Assembly: GCF_018448925.1 (NCBI RefSeq)
Contig: NZ_RCWE01000006.1
Location: forward strand, 62,001 to 126,000
Direction of reading: 5' to 3'
From: Photorhabdus akhurstii
GTDB lineage: Bacteria; Pseudomonadota; Gammaproteobacteria; Enterobacterales; Enterobacteriaceae
Length of the DNA stretch: 64,000 bases
In this document: in pieces, positions 1-9,832 of the stretch
Layout of the letters: every line of letters begins with the position of its first letter
Numbering within the stretch: position 1 is the stretch's first letter
Program-made: the position numbers and the translations under genes
The notes under the pieces: generated by a model
What the model was told of the DNA's origin: nothing
Database searches by the model: none
The model's input: the letters and a program-made list of their open reading frames with translations, nothing else

Positions 1-435
1 CTGGGACTAGAATTAGGGGCGGATGACTATCTTGCCAAACCATTTAATGATCGTGAGTTAGTAGCGCGTATACGTGCTATTCTTCGCCGCTCAAACTGGA
101 GTGAGCAGCAACAAACAGACAGTGGCCTACCTACGCTTCAGGTCGATAACCTGCAATTGAACCCCGGCCGACAGGAAGCCAGCTTCGCTAATCAGATTCT
201 CGATTTAACCGGTACCGAATTTACCTTGCTCTATTTACTAACTCAACATTTAGGTCAAGTGGTTTCCCGCGAACATTTGAGCCAGGAAGTATTAGGTAAG
301 CGACTCACTCCATTTGACCGAGCAATTGATATGCATATCTCTAACCTACGCCGTAAATTACCTGAGCGGGAAGATGGACTACCCTGGTTTAAGACTTTAC
401 GTGGGCGAGGATATTTAATGGTATCTGCGACATGA
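1..435 (+). CDS. cpxR: CpxR response regulator, C-terminal part (cut by window start)
   Basis: The frame is open from base 1, so the gene begins upstream. About 144 residues are present. They start with the end of the receiver domain (LELGADDYLAKPFND, which carries the conserved switch lysine) and continue into an OmpR/PhoB-type winged helix ending in GRGYLMVSAT. CpxR is the DNA-binding regulator of the envelope-stress two-component system and is phosphorylated by CpxA. The stop overlaps the cpxA start by four bases (ATGA), so the two are translationally coupled. The residues match enterobacterial CpxR as I remember it, so the call is firm although the phospho-acceptor part is outside the window. 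Confidence 0.96.
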   Translation: MGLELGADDYLAKPFNDRELVARIRAILRRSNWSEQQQTDSGLPTLQVDNLQLNPGRQEASFANQILDLTGTEFTLLYLLTQHLGQVVSREHLSQEVLGKRLTPFDRAIDMHISNLRRKLPEREDGLPWFKTLRGRGYLMVSAT

Positions 436-1802
436 TAAACAGTTTAACGGCACGCATCTTCGCAATTTTCTGGTTTACTCTGGCGTTAGTCCTAATGTTG
501 GTATTAATGGTGCCGAAACTGGATTCCAGACAACTAACCTCTCTGCTGGAAAATGAATATCGGCAGGGAGTTATGCTGGAACAACATATAGAAGCAGAAT
601 TAGCTCAAGATCCCGCTAACGATTTACTTTGGTGGCGCCGTTTATTCCGCGCGATTGAAAAATGGGCCCCCCCAGGCCAGCGCCTGATACTGGTCACCAG
701 TGAAGGGAGAGTGATTGGCGCACAAAGAAGCGAAATGCAAGTTGTCCGCAACTTTATTGGACAATCAGATAACGCCGATCACCCGAAAAAGAAAAAATAT
801 GGCCGCTCTGAAATGTTAGGACCCTTTTCCATTCGAGATGGAGAAGATCATTATCAACTTTATTTAGTTCGTCCAGCAAATAGCCCACAATCGGATTTCA
901 TTAATCTGATGTTTGACCGGCCACTATTACTATTAACCGCCACTATGTTAATCAGTGCGCCCCTCCTATTATGGCTGGCATGGAGTTTAGCTAAACCTGC
1001 CCGCAAATTAAAAAATGCCGCCGACGATGTTGCTAAAGGTAATCTACGTCAGCATCCAGAACTGGAAGCTGGCCCACAAGAGTTTCTGGCCGCCGGTAAC
1101 AGTTTCAACCAAATGATCAGTGTATTGGAAAGAATGGTCACCGCACAACAACGGCTAATTTCCGATATCTCCCACGAACTACGCACACCGCTCACCCGCC
1201 TACAGCTTGCCACAGCATTACTCCGCCGCCGTCATGGCGAGAGTAAAGAGCTGGAAAGAATTGAGACAGAAGCCCAACGGCTAGACAGCATGATTAACGA
1301 TCTGTTAGTGCTCTCCCGCAGTCAGCATAAAAATGAACTGTTGAGAGAAAACATCAAAATGACAGATTTATGGCACGATATTCTTGACAATGCCCGCTTC
1401 GAAGCCGAACAGATGGACAAAATCCTTGAAGCGACTTTACCACCGAGTTCTTGGGCAATTTACTGCAACCCATTAGCACTTGGCAGTGCTTTTGAAAATA
1501 TCGTGCGTAATGCCTTGCGCTACTCCCACCACCATATTGCGGTCGCATTTCACGCCGATAATCAAGGGATCACCATTACCGTTGATGATGACGGTCCGGG
1601 TGTCAACCCAGAAGACCGCGAACACATATTCCGCCCTTTCTACCGTACAGACGAAGCCCGCGATCGGGAATCCGGCGGCACTGGCCTTGGCTTAGCCATT
1701 GTTGAAACCGCGATTAACCAGCACCGTGGTTGGGTACGAGCTGAAGACAGCCCACTCGGCGGCTTACGCTTGGTTATTTGGCTACCACTTCATGGCCGAT
1801 AA
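432..1802 (+). CDS. cpxA: CpxA envelope-stress sensor histidine kinase
   Basis: The 456-residue inner-membrane kinase/phosphatase of the Cpx system is nearly the same length as E. coli CpxA (457). A first membrane helix lies at about residues 8-28, followed by a periplasmic sensor domain and a second helix at about 163-184. A HAMP linker precedes the H-box SDISHELRTPLTRLQL with His248 as phospho-acceptor. N-, D/G- and G-boxes follow (IVRNALRYS, DDDGPGV, GTGLGLAIV). It senses misfolded envelope protein and phosphorylates CpxR. The start is chosen by the ATGA overlap with cpxR. Its 3' end is the left flank of the O-antigen locus, and a decayed copy of that end appears to recur at about 19621-19660. 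Confidence 0.97.
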   Translation: MINSLTARIFAIFWFTLALVLMLVLMVPKLDSRQLTSLLENEYRQGVMLEQHIEAELAQDPANDLLWWRRLFRAIEKWAPPGQRLILVTSEGRVIGAQRSEMQVVRNFIGQSDNADHPKKKKYGRSEMLGPFSIRDGEDHYQLYLVRPANSPQSDFINLMFDRPLLLLTATMLISAPLLLWLAWSLAKPARKLKNAADDVAKGNLRQHPELEAGPQEFLAAGNSFNQMISVLERMVTAQQRLISDISHELRTPLTRLQLATALLRRRHGESKELERIETEAQRLDSMINDLLVLSRSQHKNELLRENIKMTDLWHDILDNARFEAEQMDKILEATLPPSSWAIYCNPLALGSAFENIVRNALRYSHHHIAVAFHADNQGITITVDDDGPGVNPEDREHIFRPFYRTDEARDRESGGTGLGLAIVETAINQHRGWVRAEDSPLGGLRLVIWLPLHGR

Positions 1803-2030
1803 TACAGATTTTTGCTAACCTTATTCTAAAAATTTATTAAATAAATAAATTTTATTTATGCTTGACCCGGCGAGTCTGACGGTTTAACCTCCCCTGTTAT
1901 TCATTAAAAATACTTATCTTTAATTGCTTTTCTATTACAGCAGACAAAAGCACTGAAAAATCAAAACTGTAGATAAAATTATAAGATTCTATGGAGTTCT
2001 GGGAGCCAATAACCTAGTGCGGTAGCGTTG
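1800..2030 (+). repeat. Leader repeat copy A, between cpxA and O-antigen cluster 1
   Basis: This stretch, from the cpxA stop to the JUMPstart element, recurs in diverged form at 19658-19880. Hand alignment of 1800-1828 with 19658-19686 gives 26 of 29 identical bases, and 2001-2026 with 19855-19880 gives 24 of 26. The middle aligns with gaps around shared words such as GCTTGACCC and CAGACAAAAG. It is the untranslated leader of the O-antigen transcript and probably contains the promoter, which I could not place with confidence. The rest of the gap to 2204 is AT-rich with no gene. Confidence 0.8.
1991..2030 (+). promoter_or_regulatory. JUMPstart / ops element of O-antigen cluster 1
   Basis: The sequence runs from GGAGTTCTGGGAGCC through to the core TGCGGTAGCGT at 2018-2028, which differs from the ops consensus GGCGGTAGCGT only at the first base. 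JUMPstart elements lie in the leaders of long polysaccharide operons. There the ops core in non-template DNA recruits RfaH, which suppresses Rho termination. Its position about 175 bases before wbpA fits that role. RfaH itself is not in this window. Confidence 0.85.
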
Positions 2031-2204
2031 TTATTACCTTATTTATTATTTCAGAAATATATCTTACAAAATCTATTTGCAAAGCTTGTTAAAGTTTCAC
2101 CTGCCAAATAAAACTTATGAAAATAGATAACATCCTATTAAAAACCAAATGTAATTTACTTTCATAAATTTTATTTTTTAAGTCATCATCTTAAAAGGCA
2201 AAAT

Positions 2205-3515
2205 ATGTCCTCACTCAACATTCTCACCGAGAAATTTGATAATAAAACCGCCACCATTGCCATTGTTGGCCTGGGTTATGTTGGCTTACCGTTAATGCTC
2301 AGATATAACGATATCGGTTTTAAAGTCATTGGTTTCGATATCGATAAAGAAAAAACAGATAAATTAAATCACGGCCAAAGTTACATTGAACATATTCCCG
2401 CGACCAAAATCAGTCACGCGCTCAAGACCGGTTTTGAAGCCACCACGGATTTCACCAAAATCGCTCAATGCGATGCCATTATCCTTTGTGTCCCGACACC
2501 GTTAAATAAATACCGTGAACCCGATATCAGTTTCGTCATTAACACCACCGACAGGGTAAAACCGTATTTAAGAGCCGGACAAGTCCTCTCCTTAGAAAGC
2601 ACCACCTATCCGGGCACCACGGAAGAAGAGTTACTCCCCCGGGTTGAAGAGAGCGGATTAAAGGTGGGTGAGGATATCTTTCTGGTCTATTCACCCGAAC
2701 GGGAAGATCCCGGCAACCCCGATTTCGAAACCCGCACCATTCCTAAAGTCATAGGCGGTCATACTGAAAACTGCTTAAAAGCCGGTATCGCTGTTTATCA
2801 ACACGCCATTGACCAGGTTGTTCCTGTCAGCTCAACCAAAGCCGCCGAGATGACAAAACTGCTGGAGAATATCCACCGGGCGGTTAATATCGGCTTAGTT
2901 AACGAAATGAAACTGGTTGCCGATAAAATGGGGATTGATATCCACGAAGTGATTAGAGCCGCGGCAACCAAACCCTTCGGCTTCGTTCCCTATTATCCCG
3001 GCCCCGGATTAGGCGGCCACTGTATTCCGATTGATCCCTTCTATTTAACCTGGAAAGCCCGGGAATATGGTATCAATACCCGCTTTATTGAACTCTCCGG
3101 TGAAGTCAATTCCTCCATGCCCGATTATGTGGTCAATAAAACCGTATTAGCCCTTAACAAGGCTAATAAATCCATTAATGGCAGCCGCATTTTAATCCTC
3201 GGCATCGCCTATAAAAAGAATGTGGATGATATGCGAGAAAGTCCCTCCGTGCATATTATGGAAAAATTAAGCGCATTAGGGGCCAATATTGAATATGCCG
3301 ATCCGCATGTCCCGCTCTTCCCGAAAATGCGGGAGCATCATTTTAATTTAATCAGCCACCCTCTTACTGAAAATAGTCTCAAAGATTTCGACTGCGTTAT
3401 TTTAGCCACCGATCACGATAAATTTGATTATGAATTGATCATCAATAACGCCAAATTAGTCGTCGATACTCGTGGCAAATATGCCTCCCATCACAGAAAC
3501 ATTATCAAAGCTTAA
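2205..3515 (+). CDS. wbpA: UDP-GlcNAc 6-dehydrogenase, WbpA type
   Basis: This 436-residue member of the UDP-glucose/GDP-mannose dehydrogenase family has an N-terminal Rossmann motif [10 protein letters not shown], a middle catalytic domain with [16 protein letters not shown] (nucleophile Cys273) and a C-terminal UDP-binding domain starting near [10 protein letters not shown]. WbpA oxidises UDP-GlcNAc at C6 to UDP-GlcNAcA with two NAD+. It is the first enzyme toward UDP-ManNAc3NAcA, and the wbpB, wbpD, wbpE and wbpI partners all follow in this cluster, so that substrate is preferred over UDP-Glc. It is the first gene after the JUMPstart leader. The symbol follows Pseudomonas usage; a wbl name may be used in Photorhabdus. 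Confidence 0.9.
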   Translation: MSSLNILTEKFDNKTATIAIVGLGYVGLPLMLRYNDIGFKVIGFDIDKEKTDKLNHGQSYIEHIPATKISHALKTGFEATTDFTKIAQCDAIILCVPTPLNKYREPDISFVINTTDRVKPYLRAGQVLSLESTTYPGTTEEELLPRVEESGLKVGEDIFLVYSPEREDPGNPDFETRTIPKVIGGHTENCLKAGIAVYQHAIDQVVPVSSTKAAEMTKLLENIHRAVNIGLVNEMKLVADKMGIDIHEVIRAAATKPFGFVPYYPGPGLGGHCIPIDPFYLTWKAREYGINTRFIELSGEVNSSMPDYVVNKTVLALNKANKSINGSRILILGIAYKKNVDDMRESPSVHIMEKLSALGANIEYADPHVPLFPKMREHHFNLISHPLTENSLKDFDCVILATDHDKFDYELIINNAKLVVDTRGKYASHHRNIIKA

Positions 3516-3529
3516 CTTAGGATAAGATT

Positions 3530-4579
3530 ATGCTGAGCACTATCAACGACAGAAAGATAAGATTTGCTTTAGTCGGCTGTGGGCGGATCGCTAAAAATCA
3601 TTTCAATTCTCTGGAAATACATCAAGAAACGGCCGAATTAGTGGCCGTCTGTGATAACGATCAAAACGCATTAAACACGGCGGTAGAAAAAACCGGCGTC
3701 CCAGGTTTTAGCGACTTAAACACGATGCTGGATAACATCACCGCCGATATCATTATCCTGACCACCCCCTCCGGCCTGCATCCAGCGCAGGCGATGGCCT
3801 GCTTTGATAAAGGTTTTCATGTCGTCACCGAAAAGCCGATGGCCACCCGGCTGGCTGAGGGAGAAAACATGGTTAAAGCGGCGGATAAAGCCGGAAAACA
3901 CCTCTTCGTCGTCAAACAAAACCGCTTAAACGCCACCCTGCAATTACTGAAACGGGCGGTCAGTGAAAAACGGTTTGGCAAAATCCACCTGGTCCACCTC
4001 AACGTTTTCTGGACCCGTCCCCAAGCCTATTATGATCAGGCCGCCTGGCGCGGCACCTGGGAATTTGATGGCGGCGCCTTCATGAATCAGGCAAGCCACT
4101 ATGTGGATTTAATTGAATGGTTAATCGGCCCGGTCAAAGATGTTCAGGCCATGACCTCGACCTACTTAGATATCGAAACGGAAGATACCGGGGTACTCAA
4201 TATCCGCTGGCGGGATGGCACATTAGGCTCAATGGCCGTTACCATGTGCACTTATCCGCAGAATCTTGAAGGCTCCATCACCATCTTAGGCGAAAAAGGC
4301 ACCGTCAGAGTGGGGGGTTTAGCCGTCAATGAAATCCAGGAATGGCATTTCGCTGACGAAAAAGAGTATGACCAGCAAGTCAAAGCCGCCAATTACGAAA
4401 CCACGTCGGTGTACGGATTTGGTCATCCGCTTTATTATAAAAATGTCATTGATGTGATGAAGGGCGAAGCCAAACCGATAACCGACGGCCGGGAAGGCTT
4501 AAAATCCTTAGAGCTGCTTATCGCCGCCTATTTATCCGCCAGAGATAATAAAACCGTTTCTTTACCTTTAACCTATTAA
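3530..4579 (+). CDS. wbpB: UDP-GlcNAcA 3-dehydrogenase, WbpB/WlbA type (Gfo/Idh/MocA family)
   Basis: The 349-residue oxidoreductase has an N-terminal NAD-binding motif ALVGCGRIAKNH and the family signature TEKPMA, with Lys102 of the EKP motif. A C-terminal beta-sheet domain follows (WRGTWEFDGGAFMNQASHYVD in two stretches). WbpB oxidises C3 of UDP-GlcNAcA to the 3-keto sugar, which WbpE then aminates. In the known systems the NADH is recycled with 2-oxoglutarate. It starts 14 bases after wbpA, within one operon. The call rests on family motifs and on sitting between wbpA and wbpD/wbpE. Confidence 0.87.
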   Translation: MLSTINDRKIRFALVGCGRIAKNHFNSLEIHQETAELVAVCDNDQNALNTAVEKTGVPGFSDLNTMLDNITADIIILTTPSGLHPAQAMACFDKGFHVVTEKPMATRLAEGENMVKAADKAGKHLFVVKQNRLNATLQLLKRAVSEKRFGKIHLVHLNVFWTRPQAYYDQAAWRGTWEFDGGAFMNQASHYVDLIEWLIGPVKDVQAMTSTYLDIETEDTGVLNIRWRDGTLGSMAVTMCTYPQNLEGSITILGEKGTVRVGGLAVNEIQEWHFADEKEYDQQVKAANYETTSVYGFGHPLYYKNVIDVMKGEAKPITDGREGLKSLELLIAAYLSARDNKTVSLPLTY

Positions 4580-4597
4580 ATCTATGGAAAAGGTCTC

Positions 4598-5185
4598 ATG
4601 TCAGCAGAACACGTGATGATACATCCCAGTGCCATCGTTGATGAAGGGGCACAAATCGGAAAAAACAGCCGTATCTGGCATTTCACCCATGTTTGTTCTG
4701 GCGCCCAAATTGGCGAGGGTTGCTCCTTAGGACAAAATGTCTTTATTGGCAATCAAGTCACTATCGGCAATCACTGCAAAATACAAAATAATGTCTCGGT
4801 TTATGACAATGTTCATCTGGAAGACGGGGTATTTTGTGGTCCCAGCATGGTGTTCACCAATGTCTATAATCCCCGCTCATTCATTGAAAGAAAAAGTGAA
4901 TATAAAAATACGCGAGTAAAAAAAGGCGCCACCTTAGGCGCCAACTGTACCATTGTTTGTGGCGCCACCATTGGCGCCTATGCTTTTATTGGCGCCGGCG
5001 CGGTAGTGAATAAAGATGTTCCCGATTATGCCCTGATGGTGGGTGTACCGGCCAAACAAATTGGCTGGATGAGTGAATTTGGCGAACAATTAGATTTACC
5101 GCTACACGGGCAAACAACAACAACCTGTCCTCACACCCATCATATTTATCAGCTCAATAACAACATTGTCGTGCGAATTAAATAA
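4598..5185 (+). CDS. wbpD: UDP-GlcNAc3NA N-acetyltransferase, WbpD type (left-handed beta-helix)
   Basis: The 195-residue protein is built of hexapeptide repeats (for example [17 protein letters not shown], then [20 protein letters not shown]) forming a left-handed beta-helix. It ends in the usual [14 protein letters not shown] cap. WbpD/WlbB enzymes use acetyl-CoA to acetylate the 3-amino group made by WbpE. The gene lies between wbpB and wbpE, 18 bases after wbpB, with AAAGG before the ATG. The 24 residues after LDLPLHG look variable and are probably not part of the fold. The same fold occurs in other sugar acetyltransferases, so the substrate comes from context. Confidence 0.85.
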   Translation: MSAEHVMIHPSAIVDEGAQIGKNSRIWHFTHVCSGAQIGEGCSLGQNVFIGNQVTIGNHCKIQNNVSVYDNVHLEDGVFCGPSMVFTNVYNPRSFIERKSEYKNTRVKKGATLGANCTIVCGATIGAYAFIGAGAVVNKDVPDYALMVGVPAKQIGWMSEFGEQLDLPLHGQTTTTCPHTHHIYQLNNNIVVRIK

Positions 5186-5199
5186 TCAAGGACCAAGGC

Positions 5200-6270
5200 A
5201 TGCAATTTACCGATCTGGCAGCACAGCAGCTTAAAATTAAAGATAAAATTGACGCGAATATCCAGAAAGTATTAGCACATGGAAAATATATTTTAGGGCC
5301 CGAAGTCGACGAATTAGAAGCAAAGCTGATTGCCTACACCGGGGCGCCATATTGCATTACCTGCGCCAATGGCACCGATGCGCTACAAATTGCCTTAATG
5401 GCGATTGGCATTAAACCCGGCGACGAAGTGATTACCCCGGGCTTTACCTACATTGCCACCGCTGAAACCGTTGCGCTACTGGGCGGAGTTCCGGTTTATG
5501 TTGACGTCAAGCCCACGACGTATAATTTAGATCCGGCGCAACTTGAAGCGGCGATTACCCCAAAAACCAGAGCCATCATTCCGGTTTCCTTATTTGGTCA
5601 ATGTGCCGATTTTGACGAAATCAACGCCATCGCCGAAAAATATAACCTTACCGTGATAGAAGATGCAGCCCAGAGTTTCGGCGCCACTTATAAAGGCAAA
5701 CGCTCCTGTAACCTGACCACAATTTCCTGTACCAGTTTCTTCCCCAGCAAACCGTTAGGGTGTTACGGTGACGGTGGAGCTATTTTCACCCACGATAAAG
5801 AACTGGCGAAAATTATTCGCCAAATTGCCCGACACGGACAAGACCGACGATACCACCATATCCGAATCGGGGTGAACAGCCGTTTAGATACCCTGCAAGC
5901 GGCTATTTTACTGCCCAAACTGGAGATATTTGATGAAGAAATGGCATTACGTCAGAATGTGGCAGAAAACTATCATCAGGCGTTGAACAATATCGGCATC
6001 ATGACCACGCCGTATATTGAGCCCCACAATCTCTCAGCCTATGCGCAATATACTATCCGGGTTAAAAACCGCGATGAATTACAACACAAATTAAAAGAAC
6101 AAGGTATTCCCACCGCCATTCATTACCCCATTCCCCTGAATAAACAACCCGCGGTGGCTAGTAATATTACCCTGCCTATAGGAGATGAAATCGCACAAGA
6201 AGTGATTAGTTTGCCTATGCACCCCTATTTATCCATAGATTTAATTAATAAAATTGCCAGTTCAATTTAA
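5200..6270 (+). CDS. wbpE: UDP-3-keto-GlcNAcA aminotransferase, WbpE type (DegT/DnrJ/EryC1)
   Basis: The 356-residue PLP-dependent sugar aminotransferase shows the family blocks GKYILGPEVDELE, CANGTDALQIALMAIG, EDAAQSFGA and the Schiff-base lysine in FFPSKPLGCYGDGG (Lys184). It is near the usual length for this family. WbpE transfers the amino group of glutamate to the 3-keto sugar from WbpB. It lies 14 bases after wbpD. A second, less similar aminotransferase of the same fold is at 14441 and probably works on a 4-keto sugar. Confidence 0.87.
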   Translation: MQFTDLAAQQLKIKDKIDANIQKVLAHGKYILGPEVDELEAKLIAYTGAPYCITCANGTDALQIALMAIGIKPGDEVITPGFTYIATAETVALLGGVPVYVDVKPTTYNLDPAQLEAAITPKTRAIIPVSLFGQCADFDEINAIAEKYNLTVIEDAAQSFGATYKGKRSCNLTTISCTSFFPSKPLGCYGDGGAIFTHDKELAKIIRQIARHGQDRRYHHIRIGVNSRLDTLQAAILLPKLEIFDEEMALRQNVAENYHQALNNIGIMTTPYIEPHNLSAYAQYTIRVKNRDELQHKLKEQGIPTAIHYPIPLNKQPAVASNITLPIGDEIAQEVISLPMHPYLSIDLINKIASSI

Positions 6271-6275
6271 AATCT

Positions 6276-7499
6276 ATGAATTATAAATTATTGAGGAATA
6301 TATCTGGCTTATTACTCTCATCATTATTCAGCCAGATATTATTACTGCTATCAACACCGGTATTAACCAGACTATTTTCACCTGAAGAATTAGGTATTTA
6401 TGCTTCATTTTCATCGCTTTTAAGTGTTTTTGCCGTCGGTGCTTGTCTTCGTTATGAATTTTCAATCAGTGCATCAGGAAAAAAGCGTGAAATTAATTCA
6501 CTAATCACATTATCTTGCATTATTCCCATAACCATTAGCTTGATAGTTATCACTGTTATTGCAATATCTAATATCTCAGAAAAGATAATTATAGGAAATT
6601 ATATATACTTTATCCCCCTAGGTATTATCACCTATGGGTTTTATCGTGCAGTCAGTTTTAATAGTATAAGAGACAAGCAATACCATGCTCTCTCTATCAC
6701 TAAAATAACGCAAACCGTTGCCATGATTAGCACTCAAATCATTGGTGGCATTACTCATTTAGGCGCAAGCAGTCTCATATTAGGCCAAATATTAGGTCAA
6801 TCATTAGGTGTTCTATTTTTAAGTAAAAGATCAAAATATCGTTTAATTATCAACAAACATGAATTTAAAAAAGTAAAACTGCTTGCTCACAAATATTATA
6901 AATTTCCAACTTATGATTTTCCTGCGGCTCTCATTAACACATTGAGTAATGAACTACCTCAATTATTTATCATGTCCACCTATGGGCTAAAATCCGCAGG
7001 GTTTTATTTAATTGCATCGAGAATATCAGGCGCCCCAATTACACTATTAACCCAAACCGTTTCGTCTATATTACAAGGATATTTAAAAGACACGATTACA
7101 TCACCTTTTTTAAAGATAAAAAAAACATTTTATTGCCTAACGCTCATTGCTATTTTATTTGCTATAGTGACATACTTCGCGGGCATACCCATTATAACCT
7201 TTATTTTCGGTGAAGAATGGCTTGAATCAGGTAAATATCTATTATGTTTAATACCGCACTTATGCGGACAAATAATATATTCATCGTTATCGATATATTT
7301 ATCCATTTATGAACATCAGAAAAGCAATTTATTTATTCAAACAATATCGATTATATTAAGATTAATCGCCCTCCTTACTGGATATCTATTAGGCGATATT
7401 TATCTTACCCTGTTATTATTTTCACTCACAAGTTTTATTCTTTATATGACGAGTACGGCTTATATTTTAAAATTATCTTTCATACGTAAAGAAGGTTAA
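6276..7499 (+). CDS. wzx: O-unit flippase Wzx (cluster 1)
   Basis: This 407-residue hydrophobic protein of the polysaccharide-transporter/MOP group has about 12 predicted membrane helices by eye. Its N-terminus is typical of Wzx (GLLLSSLFSQILLLLSTPVLTRLF in two stretches), and it has a long helix-rich C-terminal half. Wzx moves undecaprenyl-diphosphate-linked O-units from the cytoplasmic to the periplasmic face. It follows wbpE by five bases. A second, unrelated-looking Wzx is at 25118. The region from here on is clearly richer in A and T than wbpA to wbpE, as usual for O-unit processing genes. Confidence 0.85.
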   Translation: MNYKLLRNISGLLLSSLFSQILLLLSTPVLTRLFSPEELGIYASFSSLLSVFAVGACLRYEFSISASGKKREINSLITLSCIIPITISLIVITVIAISNISEKIIIGNYIYFIPLGIITYGFYRAVSFNSIRDKQYHALSITKITQTVAMISTQIIGGITHLGASSLILGQILGQSLGVLFLSKRSKYRLIINKHEFKKVKLLAHKYYKFPTYDFPAALINTLSNELPQLFIMSTYGLKSAGFYLIASRISGAPITLLTQTVSSILQGYLKDTITSPFLKIKKTFYCLTLIAILFAIVTYFAGIPIITFIFGEEWLESGKYLLCLIPHLCGQIIYSSLSIYLSIYEHQKSNLFIQTISIILRLIALLTGYLLGDIYLTLLLFSLTSFILYMTSTAYILKLSFIRKEG

Positions 7500-7500
7500 A

Positions 7501-8613
7501 ATGAAGAAAAGCAAAAATATAATAAAAATAATTCCCTATATCATTATCGTGATGATTGTCAGCTATACATTCAATAAATATGCTTATGAATTAGATGAAT
7601 TCAACGGGAATATAAGAAGTTTGGTCATGAAAGGAAAATTTGCTCAACGCGAATTTAATAGCAATGGTTTTCCATTATCGCACTCACCCCATATTCCCGC
7701 ACCATTCTTATCCCCATTTTATGTTGTTCACTATGGCCTGATATACTCTTCTTTAGGCTTAAATAAAGATAACGTTAATATATTATGGCGAACCGATTCA
7801 TCCTTACCCGGCTGGAATGTACCGCCACCGAAATTCAGTCAAAACGAATTAATCGCTAATTTTAAGTTTTCAGCCGACTGGTTATTAAACAATATAAAAT
7901 TATTTAAGGGTGAAAATCATTACTTATATGATTTCGATTGGTCATATAAAGGCTATAAAAACAACAAACTCTTTGCCCCCTGGTGGTCTGGATTAACCGA
8001 TGCTTATGCCATTATTCTCCTATTAAGGGCTTATGACCATTTTGGCGATGATAAATATCTGCTAACGTCGAAATTACTCTATCAATCATCACTAACACCT
8101 ATCCATAAAGGCGGCAGTTTAACAACATTAGACAATATGCCCTGGATTGAAGAATATGTTGATCCTCAAGCCGATTCAGACCAATTGGCTTTTGTATTAA
8201 ACGGCATGATCTACTCTACTTATGGTATTGAGTCCTTTGAGAATTATTTAAATATAGATGAAAATACCCGAATATCCGATAAATTATATCAATCAATCAG
8301 TCATAATATATTTAAGTTCGACATAAAAAATGAATGGTCCAGCTATGATTTAATTGGTAATCCAAATAACATTAAATATCATAGAATACATACCCTTCTT
8401 TTAAAAGATTTGATAGAGAGAAATCAAAATTTTAAAAATAAAGAAATAATAGATTTATATAATAACTGGAATAAATCCGTCATTAATAGTGGGTATTATT
8501 ACATAAAACATGGCCCTATGAGTTGGGCATATTATCAATTTATTACTATGTATTTCCTGTCTATCTTAGTATTATCACTCATTTACTTCTTTATCAGAAA
8601 AAATGCAAAATAA
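7501..8613 (+). CDS. Membrane-anchored D-glucuronyl C5-epimerase-like protein
   Basis: The 370 residues have a membrane helix at each end (about 9-27 and 349-366), so the body should face the periplasm. The middle resembles the C-terminal catalytic domain of animal and bacterial D-glucuronyl C5-epimerases. It has APWWSGLTDAYAIILLLRAY, then WIEEYVDP, FVLNGMIYSTYGIESF, WSSYDL and YHRIHTLLLKDL, in the order of that family (GW.S...Q..AI, WYEEYP, FVLNGFMYSLIGLYD, YDLRH, YHTTHI). The gene sits one base after wzx and overlaps wzy by 11 bases. I infer that it inverts C5 of the uronic acid made by the Wbp enzymes, on the lipid-linked unit or the polymer. The family call is good; the substrate is a guess. 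Confidence 0.7.
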   Translation: MKKSKNIIKIIPYIIIVMIVSYTFNKYAYELDEFNGNIRSLVMKGKFAQREFNSNGFPLSHSPHIPAPFLSPFYVVHYGLIYSSLGLNKDNVNILWRTDSSLPGWNVPPPKFSQNELIANFKFSADWLLNNIKLFKGENHYLYDFDWSYKGYKNNKLFAPWWSGLTDAYAIILLLRAYDHFGDDKYLLTSKLLYQSSLTPIHKGGSLTTLDNMPWIEEYVDPQADSDQLAFVLNGMIYSTYGIESFENYLNIDENTRISDKLYQSISHNIFKFDIKNEWSSYDLIGNPNNIKYHRIHTLLLKDLIERNQNFKNKEIIDLYNNWNKSVINSGYYYIKHGPMSWAYYQFITMYFLSILVLSLIYFFIRKNAK

Positions 8614-9832
8614 TATTAAAATAATCCTGAAAATATTTATCTATCAGGTTATTATCTACCTGAATTCAGTGCTTATATTAGACACATTTCATGAAGTAAG
8701 AGGCTATAATATTACCCCACAAGGTTACTTAAGTATTTTTTTCTGTTGGATATCATTCTTACCGCTCATTTTACTCAACAACCAAAAAAATCCCGTGATG
8801 GTCTTTTTATGGTTAATCTATATCACTTACATTATACCGGTATCAATTATATTCCCACTGATTAATTCGGCTTCTATCAACTCAATCATTTTCGTATGCA
8901 CAATAAACATATTATTTTTCTCATCTATATTGTTCTTTCGGATAATAGATAGAATAACGATGCCAAAACTAAAAATTCCGTGGGATTTATATAAAATACT
9001 GATAATAGGATGTGGTATTATTGTGCTCTTATTCGTCATGAGTAATCCTGGATTAAGTCTAATACCCCCTAATATATTTAAAGTTTATTCCGTGAGACAG
9101 CACTTTAAAGACAGCACACCGCTACTCACTATGTACATCATCACCAATGGGGGATATGTTATTTCACCATTGTTACTATTAGCATCACTCTATATACGAG
9201 GTCCAATTAGATATCTCCTCATTACAATAAGCATTATGATTTCCTATTTAATCTACAGCTCTTCAGGATTAAAAAGCATAGCATTCATGAATCTCGCTGT
9301 TATCGTTCTATTCTTCTATATAAAAGGAACAAGATCGATAAGTAACTCAGTGATAAATATCATTCTCTATTTATTCCTGACCGCCGGGATATTATATTTT
9401 GTTTTCGATTTCTATGATCCACTGATACATTGGCTACGCAGAGTATTCTTCACACCCACATTAAACACCTATTACTTTTATGACTATATTTACAACACTA
9501 ATAGTGAATTTACGACAGAAGCGCCTCAAATAGTTTCTCAGATCTATTATGGCACATCAGGATCGGCGAATACCGGCTTTATTGGAGACGGCATCGCCAG
9601 ATACGGCACACTGGGTTTAATCATAAACTTTTTTATATTTAATATGTTGCTCTTTGCCATGAACCTGAGCTCAAAAAAAGTTCCATTTGAATTTTCAACG
9701 ACACTCTATTTACCCTTTGTATACACAATATCAAACTCAGCGATTACAGCACTGCTACTGACCTATGGGCTGCTGGCATTAAGCATATTATTATTTTTAT
9801 TCCCGACGAAAACTAACAAAATATCCTTATGA
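8603..9832 (+). CDS. wzy: O-antigen polymerase Wzy (cluster 1)
   Basis: The 409-residue protein is almost wholly hydrophobic, with about 11 to 12 membrane segments and a larger loop around residues 270-330 (YDPLIHWLRRVFFTPTLNTY region, then GTSGSANTGFIGDGIARYG). That is the usual shape of an oligosaccharide-repeat-unit polymerase. Wzy joins O-units at the periplasmic face of the inner membrane. Sequence is poorly conserved in this class, so the call rests on topology, the position between wzx and glycosyltransferases, and the absence of another candidate in cluster 1. It overlaps the preceding gene by 11 bases and the next by four. Confidence 0.75.
   Translation: MQNNIKIILKIFIYQVIIYLNSVLILDTFHEVRGYNITPQGYLSIFFCWISFLPLILLNNQKNPVMVFLWLIYITYIIPVSIIFPLINSASINSIIFVCTINILFFSSILFFRIIDRITMPKLKIPWDLYKILIIGCGIIVLLFVMSNPGLSLIPPNIFKVYSVRQHFKDSTPLLTMYIITNGGYVISPLLLLASLYIRGPIRYLLITISIMISYLIYSSSGLKSIAFMNLAVIVLFFYIKGTRSISNSVINIILYLFLTAGILYFVFDFYDPLIHWLRRVFFTPTLNTYYFYDYIYNTNSEFTTEAPQIVSQIYYGTSGSANTGFIGDGIARYGTLGLIINFFIFNMLLFAMNLSSKKVPFEFSTTLYLPFVYTISNSAITALLLTYGLLALSILLFLFPTKTNKISL

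Noticed and set aside
1829-1855. AT-only inverted repeat after cpxA as terminator
   Set aside because: TTTATTAAATAAA-type symmetry without any GC pair is too weak to call in AT-rich DNA.
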